A stretch of DNA of 33,973 bases, from the NCBI GenBank assembly GCA_017409345.1, contig JAFQSX010000021.1, positions 1 to 33,973 of the forward strand, read 5' to 3'. A program made the position numbers and the translations under genes. Below are positions 9,907-18,281 of this stretch, one piece after another (within the stretch, counting starts at the first letter, position 1; every line of letters begins with the position of its first letter). A model generated the notes under the pieces. The model was not told the DNA's origin. It saw only the letters and a list, made by a program, of their open reading frames with translations, and did not search any database. This stretch comes from Muribaculaceae bacterium (GTDB lineage Bacteria > Bacteroidota > Bacteroidia > Bacteroidales > Muribaculaceae).

Positions 9907-10497
9907 ATGGATGACGCTAATAAAATAGAAGTAGTAGTCGCCTCAGAAGAACATGTGAAATATGTTGATGAAATTCTCGACACAATCAACCGTGCTGCCA
10001 AAGTGCGTGGCACCGGTATTGCAAAACGTTCTCCTGAATATGTGAGACAAAAAATGCTTGAACGCAAAGCCGTTGTTGCTCTTTGCAATGGCGAGTTTGC
10101 AGGATTTAGTTATATCGAAAGTTGGAGTAATAAAGAGTTTGTTGCCAATTCGGGGCTTATCGTTGCCGACAAATTTCGTGGGTTAGGGCTTGCTACACGC
10201 ATCAAACGTCGCATCTTCAAACTTTCACGCGAAATGTATCCCGATGCTAAAATCTTTTCATTGACTACCGGTGCGGCAGTGATGAAGATGAACTTTGAAT
10301 TGGGGTATCGTCCTGTAACATTCGATCAACTCACCACCGACCCCGCATTCTGGAAAGGTTGTGAAAGTTGTGTGAATTTTGATATCCTTCAACGCAATGG
10401 GGGACACAAATGTCTATGTGTGGGGTTGTTGTATGACCCAAAAGAAACACAATATCATCGATATAGCCTCAACAACGATATCGAAAGCGAAGATTAA
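9907..10497 (+). CDS. GNAT acyltransferase of the arginine operon, probable N-acylglutamate synthase
   Basis: This 196-residue GNAT-fold protein has the acyl-CoA pyrophosphate-binding segment at FRGLGLATRIKRRIF (Q/RxxGxA type) and the preceding strand VANSGLIVADK. It lies between argR and argG, 42 bases after argR and 28 before argG. Bacteroides make arginine through succinylated intermediates, and a GNAT gene in the equivalent position of B. thetaiotaomicron has, as I recall, been assigned as N-succinylglutamate synthase. By position and fold this is the likely first committed enzyme, acylating glutamate with succinyl-CoA or acetyl-CoA. It is not a classical ArgA, which has an amino-acid-kinase domain in front. 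Donor specificity cannot be read from the sequence. Confidence 0.8.
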   Translation: MDDANKIEVVVASEEHVKYVDEILDTINRAAKVRGTGIAKRSPEYVRQKMLERKAVVALCNGEFAGFSYIESWSNKEFVANSGLIVADKFRGLGLATRIKRRIFKLSREMYPDAKIFSLTTGAAVMKMNFELGYRPVTFDQLTTDPAFWKGCESCVNFDILQRNGGHKCLCVGLLYDPKETQYHRYSLNNDIESED

Positions 10498-10525
10498 TTG
10501 AATAATATAGAAAACAAAAATAAAA

Positions 10526-11728
10526 ATGGGAAAGAAAAAAGTAGTAGTTGCATTTAGTGGAGGTCTCGACACCTCTTACACTGTGATGTATCTTGCAAAA
10601 GAAATGGGTTATGAAGTATATGCTGCATGTGCAAATACCGGTGGTTTCAGCCCCGAACAACTTGCCACTAACGAGGCAAATGCTTATAAACTTGGTGCTA
10701 CAAAATATGTAACTCTTGATGTCACTCGCGAGTATTACGAAAAGAGTCTTAAATATATGGTTTATGGAAATGTGTTGCGCAATGGCACTTATCCCATCTC
10801 GGTAAGTTCTGAACGCATTTTCCAAGCCATCGCTATTGCTCGTTATGCAAACGAAATCGGTGCCGACGCAATCGCTCACGGCTCAACAGGCGCAGGTAAC
10901 GACCAGATCCGTTTCGATATGACATTCCTCGTGATGGCTCCCGGAGTGGAAATTATTACACTTACTCGTGATAACAATCTTTCTCGTCAAGAAGAAATTG
11001 ACTATCTCAATAAAAACGGTTTTGCTGCCGACTTCACAAAACTCAAATATAGTTACAACGTAGGTCTTTGGGGAACTTCTATCTGTGGCGGCGAAATTCT
11101 CGACTCTGCTCAAGGACTTCCCGAAAGCGCATATCTCAAACATTGCGAAAAAGAAGGGACCGAACAACTTCGTCTCACATTTGAAAAAGGCGAGTTGAAA
11201 GCCGTAAACGATGTGCGCTACGATGACCCAATCGAAGCAATCCAAAAGGTTGAAGAAATCGGTGCTGCTTATGGTGTAGGTCGCGACATGCACGTGGGCG
11301 ACACTATCATCGGTATCAAAGGTCGTGTTGGTTTTGAGGCTGCTGCTCCAATGCTTATCATCGGTGCTCACCGTTTCCTCGAAAAATATACATTGAGTAA
11401 ATGGCAACAATACTGGAAAGATCAAGTGGCAACATGGTATGGAATGTTCCTTCACGAAAGCCAATATCTCGAACCGGTGATGCGCGACATCGAAGCCATG
11501 CTCGAAAACTCTCAACGCAATGTGAATGGTACTGCTATTCTCGAACTTCGTCCTCTTGGATTCTCTACAGTGGGAGTGGAAAGTAAAGACGACTTGGTGA
11601 AAAATAAATTTGGTGAATATGGCGAAACTCAAAAGGGTTGGACTGCCGATGACGCCAAAGGTTTCATCAAAGTGTCGGCTACTGCTCTTCGTGCTTATTA
11701 TGCCAACCATAACGACGAACAAATCTAA
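10526..11728 (+). CDS. argG: argininosuccinate synthase
   Basis: This 400-residue enzyme joins citrulline and aspartate with ATP to give argininosuccinate. The ATP-pyrophosphatase loop is VVVAFSGGLDTSYTV (residues 6-20). Downstream are GNDQIRFDMTF and WGTSICGG, typical of the family. It is third in the operon; argC starts 9 bases after its stop. The strand opposite is also open over a long stretch (10883-11722), which I treat as a codon-usage shadow. Confidence 0.96.
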   Translation: MGKKKVVVAFSGGLDTSYTVMYLAKEMGYEVYAACANTGGFSPEQLATNEANAYKLGATKYVTLDVTREYYEKSLKYMVYGNVLRNGTYPISVSSERIFQAIAIARYANEIGADAIAHGSTGAGNDQIRFDMTFLVMAPGVEIITLTRDNNLSRQEEIDYLNKNGFAADFTKLKYSYNVGLWGTSICGGEILDSAQGLPESAYLKHCEKEGTEQLRLTFEKGELKAVNDVRYDDPIEAIQKVEEIGAAYGVGRDMHVGDTIIGIKGRVGFEAAAPMLIIGAHRFLEKYTLSKWQQYWKDQVATWYGMFLHESQYLEPVMRDIEAMLENSQRNVNGTAILELRPLGFSTVGVESKDDLVKNKFGEYGETQKGWTADDAKGFIKVSATALRAYYANHNDEQI

Positions 11729-11737
11729 AATTAAGAT

Positions 11738-12709
11738 ATGATAAAAGCCGGAATAATAGGCGGGGCCGGATATACTGCAGGCGAATTGCTTCGACTGTTA
11801 TTAAATCACCCCGACGTGGAAATAAAATGGGTAAATAGTAGCAGTAATGCCGGAAATAAAGTGGCAAACGTGCATCAAGGTTTGATTGGCGAAACCGATT
11901 TGGTGTTTACCGACCAAACTCCTTGGGAAGAAATCGATGTGCTTTTCTGCTGCACTCCTCATGGCGAAACTCGCAAGTTTATGGAAAGCCACGAAGTGCC
12001 TCAAGAACTTCGCATCATTGACCTTTCGACCGACTACCGCATCGAAGATGGTACGCATGAATTTGTGTACGGGTTGCCCGAATTAAATCGCAAACGCATC
12101 GTGCGTGGTGCTACTCGTGTGGCTAATCCCGGTTGTTTTGCTACTGCAATTCAATTGGCTCTCCTTCCATTGGCTAAAAATTTGATGCTCAATAGTGATA
12201 TTCATGTTACAGCCATTACCGGATCTACCGGTGCCGGTGTGAAGCCTTCGGCTACATCACATTTCTCATGGCGCAATGATAACGTATCGATTTATAAGCC
12301 ATTTAAGCATCAACACCTTGCCGAGATAAAACAATCGCTCAAATCATTGCAAAATAGTTTTAACGCCGATATCAATTTCATTCCGGTGCGTGGTTGCTTC
12401 TCTCGTGGCATCATGGCTATCGTGTATATGGATTGTCCTATCGAACTCGATGAAATCAAGAAACTATATGAAGAATATTACGAAGACCATAACTTTACAT
12501 TCGTGACCGACAAGGCTCCCGACTTGAAAGATGTGGTAAACACTAACAAATGTATTCTTCACCTTGAAAAAGTCGAAGGTAAATTGCTTATCACCTCGGT
12601 AATCGACAACCTTGTAAAAGGAGCATCAGGACAAGCCGTTCACAACATGAACCTTCTCTTCGGTCTCCATGAACGCGTAGGTCTTCGCCTCAAACCATCG
12701 GCATTCTAA
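11738..12709 (+). CDS. argC: N-acyl-gamma-glutamyl-phosphate reductase
   Basis: This 323-residue enzyme reduces acylglutamyl phosphate to the semialdehyde with NADPH. The Rossmann start is KAGIIGGAGYTAGELLRLL (GxxGxxG, residues 3-21) and the catalytic Cys is in VANPGCFATAIQLALLPL. In Bacteroidales the substrate is probably the succinyl form. It closes the operon: a terminator follows 27 bases after the stop, and argB and argD are not in the window. Confidence 0.96.
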   Translation: MIKAGIIGGAGYTAGELLRLLLNHPDVEIKWVNSSSNAGNKVANVHQGLIGETDLVFTDQTPWEEIDVLFCCTPHGETRKFMESHEVPQELRIIDLSTDYRIEDGTHEFVYGLPELNRKRIVRGATRVANPGCFATAIQLALLPLAKNLMLNSDIHVTAITGSTGAGVKPSATSHFSWRNDNVSIYKPFKHQHLAEIKQSLKSLQNSFNADINFIPVRGCFSRGIMAIVYMDCPIELDEIKKLYEEYYEDHNFTFVTDKAPDLKDVVNTNKCILHLEKVEGKLLITSVIDNLVKGASGQAVHNMNLLFGLHERVGLRLKPSAF

Positions 12710-12736
12710 TTAGAATAAATATTTGTTATATAACCT

Positions 12737-12778
12737 CAACGGTGTGTCTATTTTCAATTGACACGCCGTTGTTTGTAT
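12737..12778 (+). terminator. rho-independent terminator of the arginine operon
   Basis: CAACGGTGTGTC (12737-12748) pairs with GACACGCCGTTG (12760-12771) with one G-U pair and an 11-base loop, followed by TTTGTAT. The tail TTTG doubles as the -33 element of the next promoter. Confidence 0.85.
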
Positions 12779-12806
12779 AGAATATGTGAAATCATTTGTA
12801 TCTTTG
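12772..12806 (+). promoter_or_regulatory. promoter of the SH3-like protein gene
   Basis: TATCTTTG at 12799-12806 lies 30 bases before the ATG. A TTTG at 12772-12775, directly after the arginine-operon terminator stem, is 23 bases upstream. Confidence 0.6.
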
Positions 12807-12836
12807 TAGAAATACTGACATAAAAATATAAAAACT

Positions 12837-13331
12837 ATGAAAAAAATTATGATGTTATTTGCCGCTCTAATGATGTGCGGTTCCTTGTGGTCTCAAGAAG
12901 TGTTTACTGTAGTTTATGCTACATCGGATGATGGATTTGTTAATGTTCGTCAGCGACCATCAGCAAAGTCAAAAAAAATCGCACAAATTTGGATGTTATC
13001 TCATGGTTTGGGGCAAGGTGTTTGGCGAGGACAACAAGGAAATTGGGTTAAAGTGAGTGTAGGGAAAGTGACAGGCTGGTGCAATGGTAAATATATTGGT
13101 ACTCAAAATTGGTATAGTGGCAAAGGGGAGCAAGTGCTGGTTGCCAATAAAAATAGTACGACCATTTATGTAGAAGGTTATGGTGATAATCCTTATGAAT
13201 TTTATACAACAGTACCACGTGGCACTATTATTGCTGATGAATTTGAAGAAAATGAAACTCACTATATCTTGTTGACTGCTCATGATGCCTTATTCATTTG
13301 CAAAACCGATGCAATAGTACGAAAGAAGTAA
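12837..13331 (+). CDS. secreted bacterial SH3-like domain protein
   Basis: This 164-residue protein has a signal peptide (about 1-19, ending CGSLWSQ). Residues 25-88 match the bacterial SH3 pattern (YATSDDGFVNVRQRPSAKS, then GNWVKVSVGKVTGWCNGKYI), a fold that often binds peptidoglycan peptides. The C-terminal 70 residues are an uncharacterised beta-rich segment. It lacks an attached hydrolase domain, so a binding or sensing role in the periplasm is more likely than lysis. It has its own promoter and is followed by ychF on the same strand with a new promoter. Confidence 0.8.
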   Translation: MKKIMMLFAALMMCGSLWSQEVFTVVYATSDDGFVNVRQRPSAKSKKIAQIWMLSHGLGQGVWRGQQGNWVKVSVGKVTGWCNGKYIGTQNWYSGKGEQVLVANKNSTTIYVEGYGDNPYEFYTTVPRGTIIADEFEENETHYILLTAHDALFICKTDAIVRKK

Positions 13332-13380
13332 TGTGGCTGTGGATACATAATTCTTGATTTCGGTACTCAACTATAGCCTA

Positions 13381-13415
13381 TTTGTGGCAAATGCCAATAT
13401 TTATTCGTATCTTTG
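13381..13415 (+). promoter_or_regulatory. promoter of ychF
   Basis: TATCTTTG at 13408-13415 lies 39 bases before the ATG, with TTTG at 13381-13384, again 23 bases upstream. Confidence 0.6.
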
Positions 13416-13454
13416 CACTATAAAATTGATTAATAACAAATAAAGATATAACAA

Positions 13455-14558
13455 ATGGCACTTCAATGTGGTATCGTGGGACTTCCTAATGTGGGTAAGT
13501 CAACTCTTTTTAACTGCCTGTCAAATGCTAAAGCGCAGTCAGCCAATTTCCCTTTCTGTACAATTGAACCAAACGTGGGCGTTATCACTGTGCCCGATGA
13601 TCGACTCACAAAACTCGTTGAGATGTGTGAGCCTCGTAGTGTCGTTCCTGCTACGGTTGAAATCGTTGATATTGCAGGACTTGTAAAAGGTGCATCAAAA
13701 GGGGAAGGGTTGGGAAATAAGTTCCTTGCCAATATTCGTGAGACCGATGCGATTCTTCATGTGTTACGTTGTTTTGATAATGATAATATTACTCATGTTG
13801 ACGGAACGGTTGACCCTGTGCGCGACAAAGAGATTATTGACTACGAATTACAACTCAAAGACCTCGAAACAGTAGAGGCGCGTATCGCTAAAACTCAAAA
13901 ACAAGCACAAACAGGAGGTGATAAGGTTGCAAAGATGCAATATGAAGTGTTGAAACAATATAAAGATGCACTTGATCAAGGATTGCCTGCTCGTTCGGTT
14001 CAATTTGAAACTATTGACGAACAAAAATTTGCTCGCGAACTATTCTTGTTGACCAATAAACCTGTGATGTATGTGTGCAATGTCGATGATGAGTCGGCTG
14101 TTTCGGGTAATAAATATGTTGAAGCAGTGCGTGAGGCTGTAAAGAATGAGAATGCGCAAATTCTTATCGTGGCTGCTCAAACTGAGGCTGACATTGCCGA
14201 ACTTGACACATGGGAAGAACGCCAAGAATTCCTTGCGGAGATTGGTCTTGAAGAATCGGGTGTAGCACGTTTGATTCGTGCGGCATACGCTCTTCTCAAT
14301 CTTCAGACATATTTCACTGCCGGAGCCGATGAGGTGCGTGCTTGGACATTCCTTCGTGGAAGTAAGGCTCCTCAATGTGCCGGTATCATTCACACCGACT
14401 TTGAAAAAGGGTTTATTCGTGCCGAAGTAATTAAGTATGACGATTTTGTGTCGCTTGGTAGTGAAGCTGCCGTGAAAGAAGCAGGTAAAATGAATGTTGA
14501 AGGTAAAGAATATGTGGTGCAAGATGGCGATATCATGCACTTCCGTTTTAACGTGTAA
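13455..14558 (+). CDS. ychF: redox-regulated ATPase/GTPase YchF (Obg family)
   Basis: This 367-residue cytosolic P-loop protein of the Obg-HflX group hydrolyses ATP and associates with ribosomes. The G1 loop is IVGLPNVGKSTLFNCL (residues 7-22) and the switch II motif is VDIAGLVKGASKGEGLG. The G4 position reads CNVDDES, not NKxD, fitting YchF's relaxed base specificity. A coiled-coil insert (about 125-165) and the C-terminal TGS domain (about 280-364, ending YVVQDGDIMHFRFNV) are complete. A small lipoprotein gene follows after 24 bases. Confidence 0.96.
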   Translation: MALQCGIVGLPNVGKSTLFNCLSNAKAQSANFPFCTIEPNVGVITVPDDRLTKLVEMCEPRSVVPATVEIVDIAGLVKGASKGEGLGNKFLANIRETDAILHVLRCFDNDNITHVDGTVDPVRDKEIIDYELQLKDLETVEARIAKTQKQAQTGGDKVAKMQYEVLKQYKDALDQGLPARSVQFETIDEQKFARELFLLTNKPVMYVCNVDDESAVSGNKYVEAVREAVKNENAQILIVAAQTEADIAELDTWEERQEFLAEIGLEESGVARLIRAAYALLNLQTYFTAGADEVRAWTFLRGSKAPQCAGIIHTDFEKGFIRAEVIKYDDFVSLGSEAAVKEAGKMNVEGKEYVVQDGDIMHFRFNV

Positions 14559-14582
14559 TAATATAGATATCAGGTTGATATA

Positions 14583-15092
14583 GTGAAAAAATCCTCTAAC
14601 ATCTTGTTCGCATTATTGGCAAGTGTAATGTTATACTCTTGTTCTTCGCAATATGAATCACAATTTGTTGGCACTTGGACCAATGTGAGTGAACAGGAGG
14701 TGGATGCTGTCGGATTTTTTGAAATGTTAGATACATTGATATTGGCCGAGGATAATACATTTATTCAAAAACTCACCTATGTTAATTCATATAATACTGA
14801 TACAGTAGCGACTGTTGAAGTAAAAGGCCTATGGGAGTTGAATGATAGTTGCCTTGAACGACAATTTGCAACCGACACGATATTGGTAAAATGCGATGAC
14901 CCCCAATTATATGTCGATTTTTATAATGACATGGTGGGTAAAATTAATTATGCCAACGAGCAATTATATAATGCTCATCAGCAAGATGAAACTTTTGGAG
15001 TGAAAAATGCCATAACAGATGAAAAGGCAATTAGATCAATAGCAAACACCTCAAATCAACAAGATAGAGAGATTTATTTCAGAGTTAAATAA
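14583..15092 (+). CDS. small lipoprotein, lipocalin-like pattern
   Basis: This 169-residue protein starts at GTG; no ATG is available before the signal. The signal peptide has a good lipobox, VMLYSC, with Cys20. The segment FVGTWTNVSEQEVDAVGFFE followed by alternating strands and VKGLWELNDSCLERQF is the pattern of small Bacteroidetes lipocalin-like lipoproteins, which monitor or bind hydrophobic ligands. No ligand can be proposed. It is probably co-transcribed with ychF (24-base gap) and is followed by a strong terminator. Confidence 0.75.
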   Translation: MKKSSNILFALLASVMLYSCSSQYESQFVGTWTNVSEQEVDAVGFFEMLDTLILAEDNTFIQKLTYVNSYNTDTVATVEVKGLWELNDSCLERQFATDTILVKCDDPQLYVDFYNDMVGKINYANEQLYNAHQQDETFGVKNAITDEKAIRSIANTSNQQDREIYFRVK

Positions 15093-15109
15093 TAATAAGA
15101 TAAAACGAT

Positions 15110-15150
15110 AGCATAGGTGTTGGCGCTTGCGACGACACCTATGCTTTTTT
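15110..15150 (+). terminator. rho-independent terminator of the ychF-lipoprotein unit
   Basis: AGCATAGGTGT (15110-15120) and ACACCTATGCT (15135-15145) pair perfectly. The inner GGCGC/GCGACG sequence extends the stem with mismatches. TTTTTT follows. Confidence 0.92.
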
Positions 15151-15233
15151 ATATACTTTGAAATTATATTTTATTGAAGAAAATCAATTTATTAGGATTG
15201 TGATTGCAAAAAAATGCGACTTAAAGGTGTGAG

Positions 15234-15290
15234 TTGGGAGAATTTTCGTATTTTTGTAAATTGGATAAATTGGGAGAGTTTTGAACTCTC
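15234..15290 (+). promoter_or_regulatory. -7 box between direct repeats, plus leader hairpin
   Basis: TATTTTTG at 15249-15256 fits TAnnTTTG. It lies between two copies of TTGGGAGArTTTT (15234-15246 and 15270-15282), 36 bases apart. The second copy merges into a leader hairpin, GAGAGTT (15274-15280) with AACTCTC (15284-15290), 21 bases before the first gene of the four-gene run. The repeats could be a regulator's sites. Confidence 0.45.
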
Positions 15291-15311
15291 ACGATTGAAT
15301 AAATATGACAA

Positions 15312-16016
15312 ATGAGATATAAATCACTATATATAATTCCCGCTCGAGGAGGGAGTAAAGGAATTCCACGCAAGAATATAAAGAAACTTGCCGGAGTGCC
15401 ACTCATTAATTATTCGATTTCTGTGGCTCGTGAACTTTCTGATGACGAGCATATTATTGTTACTACCGACGATGATGAAATTGCCGATGTGGCTCGTCAG
15501 ACAGGATTGCCGGTTCCATATATGCGTCCCGATTGTCTTGCTACCGACACAGCCGGATCGAGAGAAGTAATTCTTGATGCAATGGATTATGCCGATAGTA
15601 AAGGGATTGAATATGACAATGTTGTGTTGTTGCAACCTACATCTCCATTGCGAAATGTTGATGATGTGAAAAAGGCTCTGGAACTATATACAACTGACCT
15701 TGATATGGTAGTGAGTGTTGTTGAGGCTAATGCCAATCCTTATTATAACTGTTTTGAAACGGACGCTGATAGTGGTTTCCTTCGCATTAGTAAGGGAGAT
15801 GGAAGCATCACACGCCGTCAAGATGCACCACAAGTGTGGGAATATAATGGAGCTGTATATGTGATTAACCCACAATCTATTCGAGCAATGGCGATGGGCG
15901 AGTTCTCGCGGAAGAAACCTTGCGTGATGCCTCGTGAACGAAGTATAGACCTTGATACACCATTGGATTGGGTTATTGCCGAAGTGGTAATTTCTGAATT
16001 GTCAAAAAATAAATAA
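15312..16016 (+). CDS. acylneuraminate cytidylyltransferase family protein (CMP-sugar synthetase)
   Basis: This 234-residue protein carries the CMP-acylneuraminate synthetase signature LYIIPARGGSKGIPRKNIK (residues 6-24), then VTTDDDEIADVA and LLQPTSPLRNVDDV. The family activates nonulosonic acids (sialic, legionaminic or pseudaminic acid) with CTP for surface glycans. Its stop overlaps the next start by one base (TAATG). The partner is a CBS plus nucleotidyltransferase protein, the same combination as PtmB/LegF and PtmE in the Campylobacter legionaminic acid locus. That suggests a legionaminate-type sugar, but no synthase or epimerase of that pathway is in the window. Confidence 0.85.
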   Translation: MRYKSLYIIPARGGSKGIPRKNIKKLAGVPLINYSISVARELSDDEHIIVTTDDDEIADVARQTGLPVPYMRPDCLATDTAGSREVILDAMDYADSKGIEYDNVVLLQPTSPLRNVDDVKKALELYTTDLDMVVSVVEANANPYYNCFETDADSGFLRISKGDGSITRRQDAPQVWEYNGAVYVINPQSIRAMAMGEFSRKKPCVMPRERSIDLDTPLDWVIAEVVISELSKNK

Positions 16017-17065
16017 TGGCTATGAATCAATATGTAATAAATGAAAATGCGACAATACTTGAGGCTTTGCGACAATTAAATAGTTTGTCGGGGCAGATGG
16101 TGCTTATTGCTACCGATCAATGTGGCGTGATGACAGGGACTCTGACCGATGGGGATGTGCGCCGTGCATTGCTTGCCGGAGTTTCGCTTTCGGCTGCAGT
16201 TAAAGAGGCCATGCATCGCAATTTTAAGGCCATTAAGACAAAAAGTGTTGATGTCAATTTGATGCGCAAGTGTCGCATGACAGGTATTGGAATTTTGCCT
16301 CATCTCAATGAAGATGGTACGATTAAACATATTTATGATCTCACCAAAACAAAGTCGGTGTTGCCATTGAGTGCAATACTTATGGCAGGAGGAAAAGGAG
16401 AGAGACTTCGTCCATTAACTCTTAACACCCCCAAACCATTACTTGAGATAGGTGGGAAAGCAATCATTGATTACAACATAGAGGCTTTATCTTTGGTTGG
16501 TATAAATGATATAACTGTTACCACTCGATATCTTGCCGAACAAATTCATGAACATTTTGCGACCCCCATTGCAGGAGTTAAAGTGAAGTGTGTGACCGAA
16601 ACGCAACCATTAGGCACGATAGGGGCGGCATCGCTTGTGCCTCGCGACAAAGAGGGTAACACTCTTGTGATGAACTCTGATTTATTGACAACAATTTCGT
16701 TTGAGGAAATGTATATGCGACATATTGAAGAACAAGCCGATGTGACGATTGCGGCAATTCCTTATGTCGTGTCAGTTCCTTATGCTATATTGACTACCGA
16801 CGGTGTAACGGTAAATGGTATTGAAGAAAAACCATCATACTCTTATTATGCTAATGCCGGCATCTATATCTTCTCCAATAAGTTGCTCGATACGGTGCCA
16901 AGTTACAGTCGCACTGATGCAACCGATTTAATAGAGCAGGCTATTGATAAGGGATTGAAGGTTGTTTATTATCCTATTAATGGCACATGGATTGATGTGG
17001 GCTCGCCAAACGACTTCAAACAGGCCCAAGATCTCATGCGCCACCATAATGATTTAATCAAATAA
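16016..17065 (+). CDS. CBS-domain sugar-1-phosphate nucleotidyltransferase, PtmE-like
   Basis: This 349-residue protein has a CBS-like N-terminal region (about 8-110; GTLTDGDVRRALLAG is typical) followed by a nucleotidyltransferase domain. The NTP-binding signature is AILMAGGKGERLRPLTLNTP (residues 120-139), then KPLLEIGG; the metal-binding Asp is probably in VMNSDLL, and INGTWIDVGSPNDF closes the domain. The same architecture is found in PtmE, which makes GDP-glucosamine for legionaminic acid synthesis, and in related mannose- or glucose-1-phosphate enzymes. It is translationally coupled to the upstream cytidylyltransferase, and obgE follows after 19 bases. Sugar and nucleotide specificity are uncertain. 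Confidence 0.85.
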   Translation: MAMNQYVINENATILEALRQLNSLSGQMVLIATDQCGVMTGTLTDGDVRRALLAGVSLSAAVKEAMHRNFKAIKTKSVDVNLMRKCRMTGIGILPHLNEDGTIKHIYDLTKTKSVLPLSAILMAGGKGERLRPLTLNTPKPLLEIGGKAIIDYNIEALSLVGINDITVTTRYLAEQIHEHFATPIAGVKVKCVTETQPLGTIGAASLVPRDKEGNTLVMNSDLLTTISFEEMYMRHIEEQADVTIAAIPYVVSVPYAILTTDGVTVNGIEEKPSYSYYANAGIYIFSNKLLDTVPSYSRTDATDLIEQAIDKGLKVVYYPINGTWIDVGSPNDFKQAQDLMRHHNDLIK

Positions 17066-17084
17066 CGAAAAACAACATTAAACG

Positions 17085-18281
17085 ATGGCAGAATCTAATT
17101 TTATTGATTATGTAAAAATACTTTGCCGCTCCGGAAAAGGGGGAGCAGGATCGCGACACTTTTATCGTGCCAAATATGTACCTAAAGGTGGCCCGGATGG
17201 GGGTGATGGTGGCCGTGGTGGACACATCATTCTAAAGGGAAATAAAAATATGTGGACATTGTTGCCTTTGCGTTATCGTCGCCATGTCTTTGCCGGTAAT
17301 GGTCAGAGTGGCTCAGGGGGACGCAGTTTTGGCAAAGATGGCGAAGATGTGATACTTGAAGTCCCATGTGGTACAGTCGTGTTTGATGCCGAAACAGGTG
17401 AATATCTTTGTGAAGTCGTTGATCACGATGAAGAGATAAAACTACTTCGTGGAGGTCGTGGAGGACTTGGCAACTGGCACTTTAAAAGTGCGACTAACCG
17501 TACTCCTCGATATGCGCAACCGGGAGAACCGGCGATAGAAAAGACCGTAATCATGGAACTTAAGTTGCTTGGTGATGTAGGGCTTGTGGGATTTCCCAAT
17601 GCAGGAAAATCAACACTACTTTCATCCGTTTCGGCTGCTCGTCCCAAGATTGCTGACTATCCATTTACAACAATGGAGCCTCAACTTGGCATTGTGTCTT
17701 ATCGCGACAATCGCTCGTTTGTTATGGCCGATATTCCGGGCATCATTGAGGGGGCAAGTGAAGGCAAAGGCCTTGGATTACGTTTCCTTCGTCACATTGA
17801 ACGCAATGCCGTATTATTGTTTATGGTACCGGCCGATGCCGACGATATCAAGCGTGAATATGAAATATTACTTGATGAAGTTGTGAAATTTAACCCCGAA
17901 TTGGAAGATAAACATCGTGTCCTTGCGATCTCTAAAAGTGATATGCTTGATGATGAACTTATGGCCGAAATAGAAAAGGAACTTCCCGAAGGTGTGCCTC
18001 ATGTATTTCTATCATCAGTAACCGGGCAAGGTGTGACCGAGTTGAAAGACCTCCTTTGGGCTGCAATTACCGATGAAAGCAATCGCATTGAACCATCGAC
18101 AATCACTCATCGCCGACTTGATGGACATCATCGTGTGCGTGAAGAAGATGAATTTATTTTTGAAAACGAGCCAATTCCTGTTGAAGAAGAGGATGAAGAA
18201 TTCTTCTATGAAGGAGATGATTGGGGCGAAGATATTGAATATGATTGGGTAGATTACGAAGAAGATGAACCACAAAAGTAA
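17085..18281 (+). CDS. obgE: GTPase Obg
   Basis: This 398-residue ribosome-associated GTPase functions in 50S assembly and stress control. The glycine-rich Obg fold (1-158; [18 protein letters not shown]) precedes the G domain, with G1 GFPNAGKS at 169-176, G3 DIPG at 216-219 and G4 SKSD at 283-286 instead of the usual NKxD. The last 45 residues are a highly acidic tail, as in other bacterial Obg proteins, though the sequence itself is lineage-specific. It lies inside the run of the nucleotidyltransferases and yfiH, and its end overlaps the longest yfiH frame by 17 bases. Confidence 0.97.
   Translation: MAESNFIDYVKILCRSGKGGAGSRHFYRAKYVPKGGPDGGDGGRGGHIILKGNKNMWTLLPLRYRRHVFAGNGQSGSGGRSFGKDGEDVILEVPCGTVVFDAETGEYLCEVVDHDEEIKLLRGGRGGLGNWHFKSATNRTPRYAQPGEPAIEKTVIMELKLLGDVGLVGFPNAGKSTLLSSVSAARPKIADYPFTTMEPQLGIVSYRDNRSFVMADIPGIIEGASEGKGLGLRFLRHIERNAVLLFMVPADADDIKREYEILLDEVVKFNPELEDKHRVLAISKSDMLDDELMAEIEKELPEGVPHVFLSSVTGQGVTELKDLLWAAITDESNRIEPSTITHRRLDGHHRVREEDEFIFENEPIPVEEEDEEFFYEGDDWGEDIEYDWVDYEEDEPQK

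Noticed and set aside
10883-11722. Long minus-strand open frame (279 codons) opposite argG
   Set aside because: It lies entirely antisense to a clear argG, is rich in Phe, His and Cys as expected from reversed codon bias, and has no promoter or known domain.
14040-14540. Minus-strand open frame of 166 codons opposite ychF
   Set aside because: Antisense shadow of ychF with no independent support.
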